Source: Pardosa pseudoannulata (Eukaryota; Arthropoda; Arachnida; Araneae; Lycosidae). Taken from it: a stretch of DNA of 64,000 bases. The notes beneath the pieces are model-generated. The model was not told the DNA's origin, made no database searches, and worked only from the letters and a program-made list of their open reading frames with translations. Below, piece after piece: positions 37,961 through 49,999 of this stretch (position 1 is the first letter of the stretch; the number at the start of each line of letters is the position of its first letter). The stretch covers positions 139,854,173-139,918,172 of the forward strand of contig CM063502.1 of assembly GCA_032207245.1 (NCBI GenBank), read 5' to 3'. A program made the position numbers and the translations under genes.

Positions 37961-38177
37961 GAATCGTCGCTCCCACTAAATTGGCCTCAACAAAAAGGAC
38001 TTTTTCAAATAGTAAAATATCTGTCGTTTTTCCATTCAACAGTGTTTATCCCAAAATTCAAACAAACAAGTTATTTTTACTATCAATCTTATGACATTTC
38101 ATCCCGGTGATAAACACGTTTTTTAAACGCACATTGCTAGCGAATAGAAATTCTGACAGGTTTTGTGATTTATTGTT

Positions 38178-38180
<3 letters not shown>

Positions 38181-38213
<33 letters not shown>
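38181..38213. repeat. (TG)n microsatellite
   Basis: A pure TG run of about 16 units. Confidence 0.95.
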
Positions 38214-38216
<3 letters not shown>

Positions 38217-38854
38217 AGAGGTGTCACTCGAGAAAGAAACTAGTTCAAAAAGAAATTTTCATTTTCATTACTTAAATTAGGATCTTCGTGTGATGTTCAT
38301 GCGGAAGAGATAGTTAAGATGATAGGCTCGGACTAATTAGCTCTTTCGATTCTAATAGTTGACGCAGCACAAGAAAACAAACATGAAAGAGAAATATTTG
38401 GTGTTCCTCAATTTTATTATGATTAACCGATTCTACCGCAACAATCTCGAATTCAAAAATCATTCATTAAATGTTCGAATATATAATTTCTAAGATGTAA
38501 AAATAAATTATTAAAAGATTTTAAACATAAAAATGAAATTTTACTGTCAAGAATGCGTGTATTTCTTTCTCTAAGGCCCTCCCATAACAAATATGATGCG
38601 AATATAAAAAAAAAAAAATTTATGTATCGCAACTTTCTTTGTAGAAAAAAATATCTTTACATAATGATCGGGAAACTATCTTTGTGAGAATCTACTTCTG
38701 GTATCTCCAATATTTTTTTAATTTATTAAACCAAAAGTTTTTTAAGTAATAATCATGCAGGATTAAAAAGTAAATGAAAACTGTTATAATTAACTTAATA
38801 TCTTCTTTTCTACAAGTAAATTATTTTCATTATAGTATTGCAGAATAAAAACAA
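38214..38854. other. AT-rich spacer
   Basis: Nothing is recognised. There is an A12 run near 38610. Confidence 0.55.
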
Positions 38855-39045
38855 TCAACAAAATCATTTTTAAATGACAAAATCATTTTTAAATCAACAA
38901 AACCATTTTTAAATCATTTTTAAATCAACAAAATCAGTTTTAATGTTTAAAATTTTTTCATTTATCAACAAAATCATTTTTGTTTAAAAATGATTAATCA
39001 TTCATGAATCATTTTTAACCAGTTTTAAAAATCAACAAAATCATT
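38855..39045. repeat. Irregular short-period repeat (CAACAAAATCATTTTTAAAT)
   Basis: Variants of ATCAACAAAATCATTTTTAA recur about seven times with irregular spacing, and once in inverted orientation (TTTAAAAATGATTAATCATT). It looks like slippage-grown repetitive DNA. Confidence 0.8.
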
Positions 39046-39078
39046 CTAAAAATACGTTGTTTAATAACGTATTTTTAG
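39046..39078. repeat. Perfect 13 bp hairpin
   Basis: CTAAAAATACGTT, a 7-base loop (GTTTAAT) and AACGTATTTTTAG form a perfect stem. It directly follows the irregular repeat. Confidence 0.85.
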
Positions 39079-39150
39079 GCATGTTGCAGATCTTCAACAT
39101 ATTAATAAACAGTGTTAATATTAACCAGAAATTGCATTTTCTTTACGTCC

Positions 39151-39264
39151 ATGGATTCCGAATTTAACAATATACCTATGCCACTACAAAGTCTTTTAGA
39201 TGCTTCACGACGACGTCACAGTGTTGACTCTATGTGGAATCACGTGGTATCTAGTCGATATCAG
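39151..39264 (+). other. Candidate 5' coding exon (38 codons to a GT donor)
   Basis: An ATG at 39151 (context TCCATGG) opens a 38-codon frame beginning MDSEFNNIPMPLQSLLDASR. It reaches CAG|GTAATC at 39264/39265, which resembles an arthropod splice donor; translation stops soon after if it is not spliced. Composition is less AT-rich than the flanks and codon use is mixed. I recognise no family and cannot see a matching acceptor, so chance remains quite possible. Confidence 0.18.
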
Positions 39265-41103
39265 GTAATCCCAGTATGAAGTACCTTTCACCGTGAAATC
39301 ATAAAGGCTACTGAATCGATAATCGCTAATCTATATTGAGCGATTGCAATTGAATCTTTGCCGTGACCAGTGTGACTAAGTCATTTTGATACTGTTTCCT
39401 CTCAGGAATAAAATTCGAAAAAAAATTAAGACTCAAAGCAGAATCAAAGATGTACAGCAGAACAAAATACATTATCTGAGTATTTTAAAAATAATAGTAT
39501 AATCTTTTAAGCTGTAAACAATTCAGTTTTAACCATACGTGGTTGAAGAGACTTGAATAGTTATCAGCTATTCAGCATATCACGACCGGAAGGCACTGAG
39601 AAATTGCTGTGTCAGTGAGAACAAAACACTTGATTTTCTATCACTAAAAATTTAATACCTTACGGTCTTATAGTATAATAATGGAAAAGAGTGGAGCTAA
39701 ATTATCTTCCAGAGAGATATTCTTTGAAATGAAAAAAGAGATTGCTGAGAAGAAAGTTTTGTAAAACAGTGTTTTATTCGCTTTTCATAAATAAATTTGA
39801 GTATATTCTTCTTTATTATTCCTCATTTAAGGAGACATAGAACTTATCCGGACTTTAAATCTTTATAGCAGTCTTTTTCCTATTCGTCATAAAATAATAT
39901 GTTTTGCTCTTTTTAGCATTATATATTGCACGTTACTTAAAAACGCTCGAACTTTGAACAATATTTAGTTTTGTCATTTCAATTAGTATATTTTTTTAAA
40001 AAATAAGATATGAAATAAGTACCAAATGAGAAAAATGAAAATTTACTTAAGCGCAAGATAACTTGTGAAAAATGTGTATTGGAAACTAATTTGTTTTAAT
40101 CAGAGAAGCTAATTATCTCTTTTTATTCTATAAAATTAAAACGTCAAAGGTATCTGACATTTTGAAGTTTAAAAAAAATTAAACTTTTAAGAAATTGGAA
40201 TTTTTAAAATTTGCCTTTGTTATGCTGTAAAATAATATACTTCAATCACATTAATATGCTGGATTTACAAGATAACAAATATTATATCAAATGAAAAATT
40301 AGTTTCTAATAGACATGTTTCAAAAATTACTGAGCGAGTAAGTGGGTTTCTATATATTTTAGGAAGTGTATATATTTTGTGATTTTTAAAAATGTACTGC
40401 TTCATTTGACAAATTAAACATTTTGTATAAAGACATGCCTTTATTAATGAAGAAGAACATTAAACAGAATAGTATATTTTATTTTATATTGAATCGAAAA
40501 TAGGCTGTTATAATGAATACACTCAAAAAGTGGGTCCCTGAATGCAAAGACTTTTACCAATTGCTTTAAAAATAAAAAAGAACAATGTAGGTTTGCCCCA
40601 CCACTTCTTCTACAGTTTTGTTTTAATCTTGATGAAATACTACAAATTAGATTTCCTTGAAGACAGGAAAATCATTTTCTATTTTAAATTACTTCTTAAT
40701 CTACTTTAACTACTTCAGTTAAGAAATATTAATTATAACCTTAAGAGTGTTAATTTATTCACTTTTCTAAGTGTACTTTTGTATAAGCAACGCTCGGCGA
40801 AACGGCAAGTCCGACAATGTTTGCAGAGAGTTGCGGACATTTTGAAATTCCTATCCCTTCGTTCTCACTTAAAATTATACTGAAAATACGAACTGAATTG
40901 TGAAGCTCGATTATTCTCCCCACACCCTCGTACAATGTATTCGAAAAAAATGAATTTTTACCAATTTGTTTCAAACGGTCGATTTTGAAACATTTTCAAA
41001 AAACTGATTTTTAAATTTTCCTGTACACGTTCGTAATTCTTTTTGTACGTTTTTCTATTTCCTTATTATTAACAATATTTCCTCTCTCGAATTGTATAAT
41101 TAA
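39265..41103. other. AT-rich spacer with one unexplained ORF
   Basis: A 71-codon minus-strand frame at 40759-40974 is somewhat GC-richer (contains ISKCPQLSANIVGLAVSPSV). It does not resemble a family I know. Nothing else is supported. Confidence 0.45.
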
Positions 41104-41198
41104 ATATATATATATATATATGCATATATATATATATATATATAGGTATATATATATATATGTATATATATGCATATATATATATATATATATATATA
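41104..41198. repeat. (TA)n microsatellite with TGCA and GG interruptions
   Basis: About 95 bp of TA repeats. It is the left border of the LTR that follows. Confidence 0.95.
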
Positions 41199-41494
41199 TG
41201 TCAGATTCCACACTAGAGTTCTGAGTACATTTTCATAGATTTATTAAAATCTCAGAGCACACTGCTCATCAATCATCTTTAATGGCGTCGCACATTGGCG
41301 CCTAACTTTTAACAAAGGCAGGCTTATTTGCCTCGGGTATCCACAGCTCTATCTGTGGAATGTGCGCACTGCTCTCTGCACAGATCACTGCTCGTGACCC
41401 GTAATTATGTGGCTAGCTCCTCACGCTGCGTCACTCTCAGTAAAGAATCCCTAATTAAATCTTTTAATATTAATCTACAATTTAAATCCTGACA
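41199..41494 (-). mobile_element. Solo LTR of an LTR retrotransposon (296 bp), minus orientation
   Basis: On the minus strand it starts TGTCAGGATTTAAATTG and ends GTGTGGAATCTGACA, giving TG...CA ends within a six-base inverted TGTCAG/CTGACA. AATAAA (41240-41245 on the minus strand) lies about 40 bp from the 3' end. The GC-richer middle fits U3 promoter sequence. Flanks are TATA on both sides, compatible with a 4 bp duplication but not decisive inside (TA)n. There is no internal coding region, so it is probably a solo LTR left by recombination. Ty3/gypsy is the likely class, by inference. Confidence 0.65.
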
Positions 41495-41507
41495 TATATA
41501 TATATAT

Positions 41508-41550
<43 letters not shown>

Positions 41551-41552
41551 TA
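41495..41552. repeat. (TA)n-(GATA)n microsatellite
   Basis: About 16 bp of TA is followed by about ten GATA units, ending at the TA target of the Tc1 element. Confidence 0.95.
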
Positions 41553-43052
41553 CACTCATGTCCATAAATTAAGGATAATGAAGTTCAGGCAATGAAAGAG
41601 ACAAAAGCAAAACAAATTTGACTTATTTGTAAAGTCTATTTATTAAACAAAAGGTAAAGAGCAAAAAAGATGCTATATGTTTGACATAATTAATAAAAAT
41701 TGTGATTTTTACTCCCTGGAGCAAATTTCAAAAAAGAACCTATTTACAGAAAACAGTATAACATGGTTAGTATGATAGTTAATACGGAGTATGTCTCCCG
41801 GACGATGCAATACAAGCGTTACAACGCCTACGCATGCTGCGTATCAGATTATCAATCTGATCTTGGGGAAAATTACACCACTCATCAAGCAATGCCCTCC
41901 GAAGTTCCGATAGACAGTTGGGAGGGGGTTGACGGGCTGCAATTCGTCGGCCAAGCATGTCCCACACATGCTCTATTGGATTCAAGTCCGGTGAGTATGC
42001 TGGCCAATCCATACGGGTGATATCCTCCGATTGAAGGCATTCGTCTACAATGTTTGCACGGTGAGGTCGGGCGTTGCCATCCCTATACAGAAATTCAGGA
42101 CCCATGGCGCCCCGAAACAAACGTACATGTTCTTCCAGAATGACATCCCGATAGATATGGCCTGTCATCGTTACACTCTGAAAATGCAGGTCAGTTCAGG
42201 AACCAAGAATAATTCCTCCCCAAACGAGCCATCCTGCACCACCGTAACGGTGTCGTTCAATGGTGTTCTCTTGGTGGTAACGGGTACCTGGCGCTCTCCA
42301 TATGAAAGTCCGGCGAGAATCAGAATGTAAACTGAACCTGGACTCGTCGGAAAACATCACACATGACCACTGTTACGGTGTCCACAATGCATGCTCTCTA
42401 GCCCAGCATAATCGCAGGCGACAGTGAGTTGCGGTAAGGGGAACACATCTGACAGGCCTACGAGCATATAGACCAATGTTCCCTAAGCGTCTGTACACGG
42501 TCTGCCTTGAAACTGTCGTACCGGTAGTTGAAGAGAGCTGACGAGACAGGTCTGATGCTGTGCTCCGTCTGTTTCTTTTGGCAGTAACTGCCAAATACCG
42601 GTCATCATTCGGCGTAGTAACTCGGGGGCGACCTGTGCTGTAACATCTACTCACCATCATGTTTGAATCGTTGCCAAAGCCTGGAGATGACACTCTGGGC
42701 GATTCCAAGTTCCTCGGATACTTCCAGCTGGGTACGTCCACATTCCAGTCGTTCGATAATTTTACCACGTAAAAAATCATCCAAATGCTTCCTTTGTGCC
42801 ATAACTATGCGGTTATTGTACTGAAAGGCTTTTAAAGCTCTTGTGAACAATTTTACTTCTTTGCTACCATTCCTTCTATACCCCTTTCATACACTCTCGT
42901 CATTGTGACGTACTATCCGCGCTATCTGGTGGTTTCCTACAATTTGCATATTTTTCTTCAAGATGTGTGTGATAATTCTACGGGTGAAATTTTTACTTTA
43001 GAGCTCAATTTCTGTGTGATTCTGAATTATCCTTAATTTATGGACATGAGTG
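41553..43052 (-). mobile_element. Full-length Tc1-like transposon (1500 bp) with perfect TIRs
   Basis: The 27 bp TIRs are perfect: CACTCATGTCCATAAATTAA plus GGATAAT at 41553-41579 and its exact complement at 43026-43052. TA flanks both ends. It sits between (GATA)n on the left and a 134 bp (TA)n array on the right. It is the same family as the 2.9 kb copy, in opposite orientation. The intact TIRs mean it could still be mobilised by a transposase from elsewhere even though its own gene is dead. Confidence 0.96.
41779..42802 (-). pseudogene. Tc1-type (DD34E) transposase pseudogene, second catalytic Asp lost
   Basis: The likely start is the ATG at 42800-42802, reading MAQRKHLDDFLRGKIIERLE, the first helix-turn-helix of the DNA-binding domain. 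A 5 bp deletion near 42650 (the other copy has GGTAATGTTAG, this one GGTGAG) shifts the frame. The second half (42640-41779) then reads in one frame with a TAA at 42373-42375 and a TGA at 42196-42198; both fit single C-to-T changes from Gln and Arg codons. The first Asp (FSDESRF) and the Glu (NPIEHVWD) are intact, but the second catalytic Asp is Gly (YRDGNARPH), where the 2.9 kb copy has MDDNARP. The C-terminus ends GRHTPY at 41779, the same as the other copy. It is dead by at least four independent lesions. Confidence 0.94.
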
Positions 43053-43053
43053 T

Positions 43054-43192
<139 letters not shown>

Positions 43193-43194
43193 TC

Positions 43195-43500
43195 TTATTA
43201 ATAACGCCGACTAAGCTACTTTCTCTGGGAAAGATTTCGTTTCCGTCTCCAACCCAGTTCCAACACGTGCATCGATGTACATTCTATCTTCTGCCTTTGA
43301 CTGTGACATGACGTTCTCTTAATTAAAATAAAATTTAAGTTCTACTTGGACTTGTGCTTTTCTTCATTGTAACCAGACTGCAACATCTTCATTTAGTTTA
43401 GCTGATTAAGCTTCTTCTTGCACAGTAGCCCAGGCAAATAAAAACATTAGGGGCTACACAAATTCTAGTGACCAGTGGAATTAATTTTTATAGATTTATA
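43195..43500 (+). mobile_element. LTR-retrotransposon-like fragment
   Basis: This is GC-richer sequence lying between two (TA)n runs. AATAAA near 43329 and 43437, GGGGCTACACA at about 43450 and the following AATTCTAGTGACC look like an LTR 3' end followed by a primer-binding-site region. No coding sequence or second LTR is present. The boundaries are uncertain. Confidence 0.3.
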
Positions 43501-43510
43501 TATATATATA

Positions 43511-43872
43511 TGACATGTCGTGATGCAGAGTTAAGGCAAATGGAAAACAGTCTTCTTACTTCTGATCTGAGTCTTCTACCATTCTGATAATAATAATTTT
43601 ATTAAATCATCGTTAAAGTAAAACTTGTGCCATTTTTCTTATTCGTCGAAGACACGCGTAGAGTGTTGTTGACAGCTCCATGTCCAGGCGCTGATGAAAC
43701 TTAACTGTTTGCAAGCTCATCAAATAGCTCAAAAGTGCTTCCACCTGACCGGATTATCCTGATAGCTTAAGCGAGCGTGGGTCTTTTTTATTTATTTTAT
43801 TATTATAAAAGATTTCCCTTTTTAAAATCGCTTTTAACTCACTTGATTTCCAACTACCCCTTTTTTAGACCT

Positions 43873-43876
<4 letters not shown>
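43511..43876 (-). mobile_element. Probable second solo LTR (~361-366 bp), minus orientation
   Basis: On the minus strand it starts TGTCAGGTCTAAAAAAGG, sharing the TGTCAGG start of the LTR at 41199-41494. It ends CATCACGACATGTCA. AATAAA lies on the minus strand at 43598-43603, about 85 bp from the 3' end. Both flanks are (TA)n, so a TATA duplication is possible but unprovable. The interior is moderately GC-rich and non-coding. Beyond the first seven bases it does not resemble the 41.2 kb LTR. Confidence 0.5.

Positions 43877-43970
<94 letters not shown>
43877..43970. repeat. Compound (TA)n(TG)n microsatellite
   Basis: About 58 bp of TA and then about 35 bp of TG. Confidence 0.97.
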
Positions 43971-43971
<1 letters not shown>

Positions 43972-44280
43972 TTCTATAATATTTTGCGAGGGTATTTTTT
44001 AAGACTCAATATTTGATTAAGCATTTTCTAACTTCGAGAATTTTCATTCCAATGACCAGAATTATTTTTCAAACACGTGTATGCAGTAATCGGTTTTATT
44101 GAAAGTTTCAAAATTATCCTTAAAAATTACATATTTAGGAAATGTTTTTCTGATTTCGGGTAAAAGTTTAATATCTCAGTAAATTCTCTTGTGATTACTA
44201 TTTTCTAATTTATCGGAAAAATATCTTGGCATAACGACATTTCACTTTTGACCTGAGAATTATTTAAATGGCCTGCTGTA

Positions 44281-44283
<3 letters not shown>
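43971..44283. other. AT-rich spacer
   Basis: Nothing is recognised. Confidence 0.6.

Positions 44284-44349
<66 letters not shown>
44284..44349. repeat. (TA)n microsatellite
   Basis: A 66 bp pure TA run 22 bp before the mariner element. Confidence 0.97.
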
Positions 44350-44351
<2 letters not shown>

Positions 44352-44371
44352 CTAATAAATACCTATAAACA

Positions 44372-45318
44372 CGAGATTGGAACTTTAAGTGGCAACACAG
44401 CTGTAAAAACGCTACGCAACAAAACCAAAGAATCTCGCGTATACCACAAGTAAGCTACATGCCTACCTTACCTCTCAGCAAAAAGACTCATCCTTTGTAA
44501 GTCATACAAATGCGGAGTGGAGCAAAGAACTGATCCTTGTATTAGCTTGCGGTCTAAAGTGTTGTTAGGATGTTTTCAAAATAAGAATAACGAAAATGGA
44601 TAAAAAAAAAAATTCAATGTGCCAGAGGTCGTACATCACGACAATGTCATCTAGGGCTTTAAGAGGCTTGTGGAGAATAAGCATTGCTTACAGAACTATA
44701 GGAATATGTGTTAAAGCCTTCAATGAAGAACGCCAAAATGTGGCAAGTATGCATCATTCAGGTCGTCCTAGTGTCATCTATGCAGAAGTGCGTGCTGTTG
44801 CCGCACTAATGGACAGTGATCGATGCCAAACGATTCGAGAGCTGGTTAGAAAGACAGGATTTGAGCATATGACTGTGCTGCACATTCTGAAGGAAAGCCT
44901 GAGCATGAGAAAAATTCTGCACTTTCTGCAGAACCACTCTGTTATTCAGCATGGCAATACTCGGCCGCATACAGCGCAAGCTGTGACAAATTTGTTCGAT
45001 CGATGGGGCTGGGAAGACCTTTACCATCCAACATACTCCCCAGACCTAAGACCTTGCGACTTAATTCACATGAGGAAGAAACCACTTCGTGGCATTCGCT
45101 TCAGAACTGTTCCAGAGATTCTTGCGGCAATAGACCAGTCCAATCAATCTATCAACAGAACAGGATCTGCTACAGGTGTTCTGCGACTTCCACATAGTTG
45201 AAAACGGGCTATACACAATGCTGACAACTGTATAGAAGGAATGTAAAACATAGTGACATGAATCACTTTTATATTCCATGTAAATAAATAGTTGCCACTA
45301 TTAAAGTTCCAACCCTTG
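44372..45318 (+). mobile_element. Mariner-like element with internal deletion (~947 bp)
   Basis: The TIRs are CGAGATTGGAACTTTAAGTG plus GCAAC at the left and, as the reverse complement of the right end, CAAGGGTTGGAACTTTAATA plus GTGGCAAC. The right flank is TA and the left flank is CA, a decayed TA duplication. It is about 0.3-0.4 kb shorter than typical 1.3 kb mariners because the middle of the transposase gene is missing. Confidence 0.88.
44596..45249 (+). pseudogene. Mariner transposase (DD34D family), internally deleted but still a 201-codon ORF
   Basis: An ATG at 44596 opens a continuous frame to TGA at 45199-45201. N-terminal HTH regions are recognisable (LRGLWRISIAYRTIGICVKA; RQTIRELVRKTGF-like). 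After LSMRKI the protein jumps directly to LHFLQNHSV, so roughly 130 residues, including the first catalytic Asp, are deleted in frame. The second catalytic Asp is Gly (QHGNTRPHTA), while the third remains in SPDLRPCD, 34 residues later. The TGA at 45199 probably replaces a Trp codon, since the same frame continues KRAIHNADNCIEGM to a stop at 45247-45249, the usual C-terminus. The product would have DNA-binding but no catalytic centre. Confidence 0.9.
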
Positions 45319-45320
45319 TA

Positions 45321-46884
45321 CGTCCCTTTCACAAGAGTTGTCAATCCAGATGCTTTGTTTGTTTATCTCCAGACAGAGAAATCCATTCTCTTTGTATCCT
45401 CAAACTTTCAGTTAAAAGTAGTGTTTCTTTTCTACATAAAAAATTACTGTTTTTGTTAGACCTTCGTAAAATTGTGTACCATTCCCCTGCAATCAAAATA
45501 ATTAACTTTACTCTAATTAAAATATAAATCCCTATATTTACCCAGTAAACAACGAGTACTTCATCTAGTTTCTGTATAAAAATAATGTTGTATCAGAGTG
45601 GAATTTTGGCAGCTGTTTAACTCTCCCAAAGTTCTACCGTGCTCACCGTATATGAAGCCAAATATAATGTGTTAACAAAAACTAAACTGACAAAAATCAA
45701 AATAAAATATTTTATCAGAATAGTAGTAGTTTACGTTTGTTATACAAGATAAGAGAAAGAAAAGTGAGTCGGAAGTAAAGAAAGTCGTTGAATCTTTGCC
45801 AAAAAAGATTAAACTGTTTCGAAAACCTATAATAACAAAAAAAATATCAGAAAAGTTCTAAGAATATTTTTACTTGAACATTAAGTGTCTGGAAACTTCT
45901 GAATTTCACTTTCTCTTAATGTATTTTACACTGTTCACTCGTACATTAGTTTTAAACTAATTTACATTTAAAAAACGAGCCTGATATATAAAACTGGATA
46001 GAATTATGAAGTCCCTAATGAGTTTTATGTTTTCTGTGTAACTATTATATGGGAAACTTCTAAACGATATCTTTGGTGATATTCTAAACATTTCTTCTTT
46101 ATTATAACAGATGATTCAACGTTTTCTTTGAAAATACTTTTATTTAAAAAAACTTCTATAGCAAATTATTGAACTAAAATATTATTAAAAAGATTTTATA
46201 GCACAGTATTGACTGAATATAATATGGTACTTTTATTACAATATACTTTTTTAGGTTTATCTTTATAGCTGGTAAATATTTACTGGTAAAAGTAAAAAAA
46301 CTATTTTTACTGAAATTTGTGGCTTTTGGAAGTAACATCTTTTGACTTTAATATGTTCTTGTTGATCAAATATTAAACCATTTAATACTCTTATAATTTA
46401 TGTATTGATTAATTTTTCAACTTGTCTGACAAAAGTTTCACGGTTTTGTAGCATCACACATGCTACAACACCGTAGACATTTAAAACTTGCATTCTTAAT
46501 ATGTTTTTATGTATTTCTTGAACTTAAGGTTTTAGATTATTTTCTCATAGTAGAAATCATTCGCAGGAGAGATATTAACATTTTCGGGGCTGGCTGTTTG
46601 ATATTTTTACTAAGTCATGCAAGTCTCAAAAAGTAAGGACTTTGATGAAATATGCGCCAAGCACTTCACACCCCACTAACTACTGTTTAAACGGGAAGAG
46701 TCAGAAATATTGTTATCAATCATCTACTATCTCTACTATTTCTTCTTCTCATTGGGTTACTTTTCATCCCCCACTGAAAATATCTTTTTTAATCCCACCT
46801 GCTTATTGTTAAGAAGAATGGTAATATCAAAGATATTGCTCATAAAATGTAAAGCACTGAACCAAAAACACCTGTCTCTATCTG
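45321..46884. other. AT-rich spacer
   Basis: Nothing is recognised. Confidence 0.55.
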
Positions 46885-47175
46885 CACAAATATATAGAAA
46901 CATAATGGCGCGAAAGGCTCAGATTGCAAGGGTTCGTTGACACCTCTAAGGGATTAAAACATTACTTGGCATATAACCAAAAGCTTCGGTCGCCCCCTTT
47001 AAATCTTCAATTTTATGCCCTGGGAAGGAAACCCATGACTCTAGCTCCAGCTATGTTTGCCAGTAATTTTTTTTTCATACTGGTACACAGTGGCCAGCGA
47101 GTTGGGTGCGAGTGTGCAACCTCCCTCTCTTCCGTTTTTTAATCCTTTTTAGATGTTAGGGAGAGGCGTGTCTGA
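46885..47175. other. GC-richer patch, unidentified
   Basis: The composition rises, with AATGGCGCGAAAGGCTCAG, CGGTCGCCCCC and TGGCCAGCGAGTTGGGTGCG. A 72-codon frame (46924-47142) covers it but has no recognisable motif. It could be a fragment of a retroelement LTR or SINE. Confidence 0.25.
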
Positions 47176-49999
47176 TCGACTTAACTAGTGCAAAAATTTG
47201 CTCACATATACTATAAATGCTAAGGAAAGCTACTCATCATTTTATTCAACATATTAGAAATCCTGGAGATTGTGAAGCTATATTGCTGTAACTTTTATAA
47301 ATATGAATGTATTTATACTGTACTTGACGTAAAATGTTTTTAAATAGTATCCTTTTAATTTTCTTACACTGTTAGAATGTATCAAAAACCTAAGGAGTTC
47401 GAGTCAAAAATAACACATGGTGTATTTTTCATTGCTACTCCTTGTTAATCCTATTTTATGAAGATTAGTAATATAAATATTTATTTAGCTATCATTTTGC
47501 ATACGAGTTTCTGTCTTTGCATATTACTTGAATATCATTTAGTATTGTTTTACAGGTAAGATTTTATTACCATAGTGGACTATGGATTAAGTAAACTACT
47601 CTATGTTAATGACTGATAATTATAGTTAAATCCTTCACCTCAGCCTTGCTTTTCCAATATTTATTACATACATTTATTTTTGCAATCATGTAATAGAAAA
47701 AAGAAATTTGTTCTAATGTGCATTATTTATTCAAAAAATTACACATCGGAGACAAAATATAAGCAATATTGAGCTTACACCTAAAGATACAGTTTTATTT
47801 ATGTAATGAAACTTCTAAAAATTTTAACTGTGAAATAACAGTGTATAAAGGATAATTAAAAAATATAGTTGAAACTTTCGGAGGTGATAGTTAATATCAA
47901 CACAAATAATTTTCACCAAAGAATGTATGGTCTAAAATGAAACGTCCACGTGCTGGTACATTTCGAAGAGGCTGTACCTCAAACTTTAAAGTGATTTTCT
48001 GGTAGTGATTTATCGAGAAAAAAGAACACTAGCATAGACATGTAACCTGGAGAAGAAGTAGCAGAAGACCCTGTAATGAAATATATGTAACACTGAACAA
48101 AAATAAATCAACATCAGCCTGTTGAAATTATTTCAGCCTGCAATTGTTCTAATAGCATATATTATAGTTCTATAGTATATATCTATTATATAGTTGTACC
48201 ACATGGGACAGAGGCACACTCTAAAAATACTGAAAGTGCACACATATATTTCATTTAAGGAACCGACGAACCGAAATACCACAGAGACAGCACGAAAATA
48301 TATGGGATCCTATTACTCCAGGTGGTTACCCAATACGAAAACATTTACGCGTTTGTCTTAAATTACACTGTATTTACAAGCTCTTACAAAAGCAGGAGGA
48401 AAAATACAAACAGCTAGCTATAAATAAACCTTATCTCAATGATGCTTCAGAAAAAATAATAATAATATGGAACAGAAAGCAAAATAAGTAATAATAATTG
48501 AATTATATATTAAAATTCATGTGTTCATCTTGAAGTTCATGTCTTCAAGCTGTATCCTTCTGTGCAATGAACATTCCACACAGATCCAAACTAACCTTAA
48601 CTAACTACTTTAGTGTTACAATTTTTAATGTTAAAAAAAACTACTGTTTCAGAAAAACTACACATTGATTATTTACTATGGCTACAAAGGGCAAGTCATT
48701 ATAAATTTTGAAAAATTTCAAATAATATGATTTATGTACAAAATTTATATTTGATATGAGTTTAAAAAAACTGCCCGAAAACACTTCGAGTAATAATAAA
48801 GAATGCTATAAGAATATTTTATACGTTCTACAATAAAACTGAAATGAATTAAATAATATTAAATTGAAAAAACCCGGATATCTCAGAATAAAGGACAATT
48901 TATATTGTTTTATTTGTTTAATTATCGTTTTATTTATTTTTTTTTTTTGTGTAATTGAGAGTGCGAAGGTTAAACACTTTTAACTTCAAATCGTATTCAA
49001 GTAATGGCAGTAAGGTGACACTTTATAGTAGCACTGCAATTATTTCGAGATCTAGGGTTTCTTGCTTAGGCTAACATAACATTTTAATGCCCAATATCTA
49101 GATTGTGTTTTAAAATCTATTCTGGATAGCTACAAACATCCATTTCAGCAAGCATATTTGACCCCATGGTTTCTAGTGCCTATCTACTCAGACATCATAA
49201 AGCTGTCAGAAATCTAGTTGCGAGTGCAAAATATACAGTTTCATGTATAACTTGACTGTTGTATTCAAACTACAAGAGCTGTTAAATTTTGCAAACTTTC
49301 TTGTACCTTTTTAATTAATATCAGGTAATTGAGATTTTTGCAGAGATATTAGTTTGCTTTTCAAAATAATATAAATTTTTTTGCAATAACTTTAGATATT
49401 TCACTCTATGATATTTGCATGTCGAATTTTCAATTTCTTTAAGAAGAATAGTAATTCTTTCAATTATCTATACAAAGGTAAAAATCAAACAAAATTTAAC
49501 ATTCAAACTAATTGTTTTAAGTAATAAATGAAATTATTTAATTCCCTTATTCAAAAAAAACCTTTTTAGCAATATTCCTCAAATCAACAATCAGGATAAT
49601 GATCAAGGAAGTAAAAGGCAATTCTCCATAATGTCTTTCAAAAAGCTTTATAAAAACGCAAATATGCGTCAAGAAATGCAAAAACCCAAATCTCATAGCA
49701 ACATGATTCATTTTTGGTCTCATTAATATGCCAGCATTATAAAACCCTTATGATGGTATGTTAATCATAAAGTAGGTTAATCGATGAATTTGATAATCTA
49801 CATTCTTCCCTCGTATGAGCTTTTTATGCAAGGTGTTTCTTGTCTACTTTTTGATAATCAATAGCTTGTTAATCGATGGTTCAAGTGATAAATCTTACCT
49901 GGTCTTTGTAACCTACTGTTTAAGGCATTAATATGTACCCCTTTAACTAAGAATCGAGTAATAAAGGAAGAACTCTCTGAAAATCAATATCAATAAGAA
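47176..49999. other. AT-rich spacer
   Basis: About 2.8 kb without recognisable features. Confidence 0.55.

Noticed and set aside
40759..40974. 71-codon minus-strand frame
   Set aside because: No recognisable motif, promoter or splice context; kept only as a note in the spacer entry.
41763..42330. Plus-strand frames over the 41.5 kb Tc1 element
   Set aside because: Antisense shadows of the transposase on the minus strand; the same antisense frame appears at 3518-3817 in the other copy.
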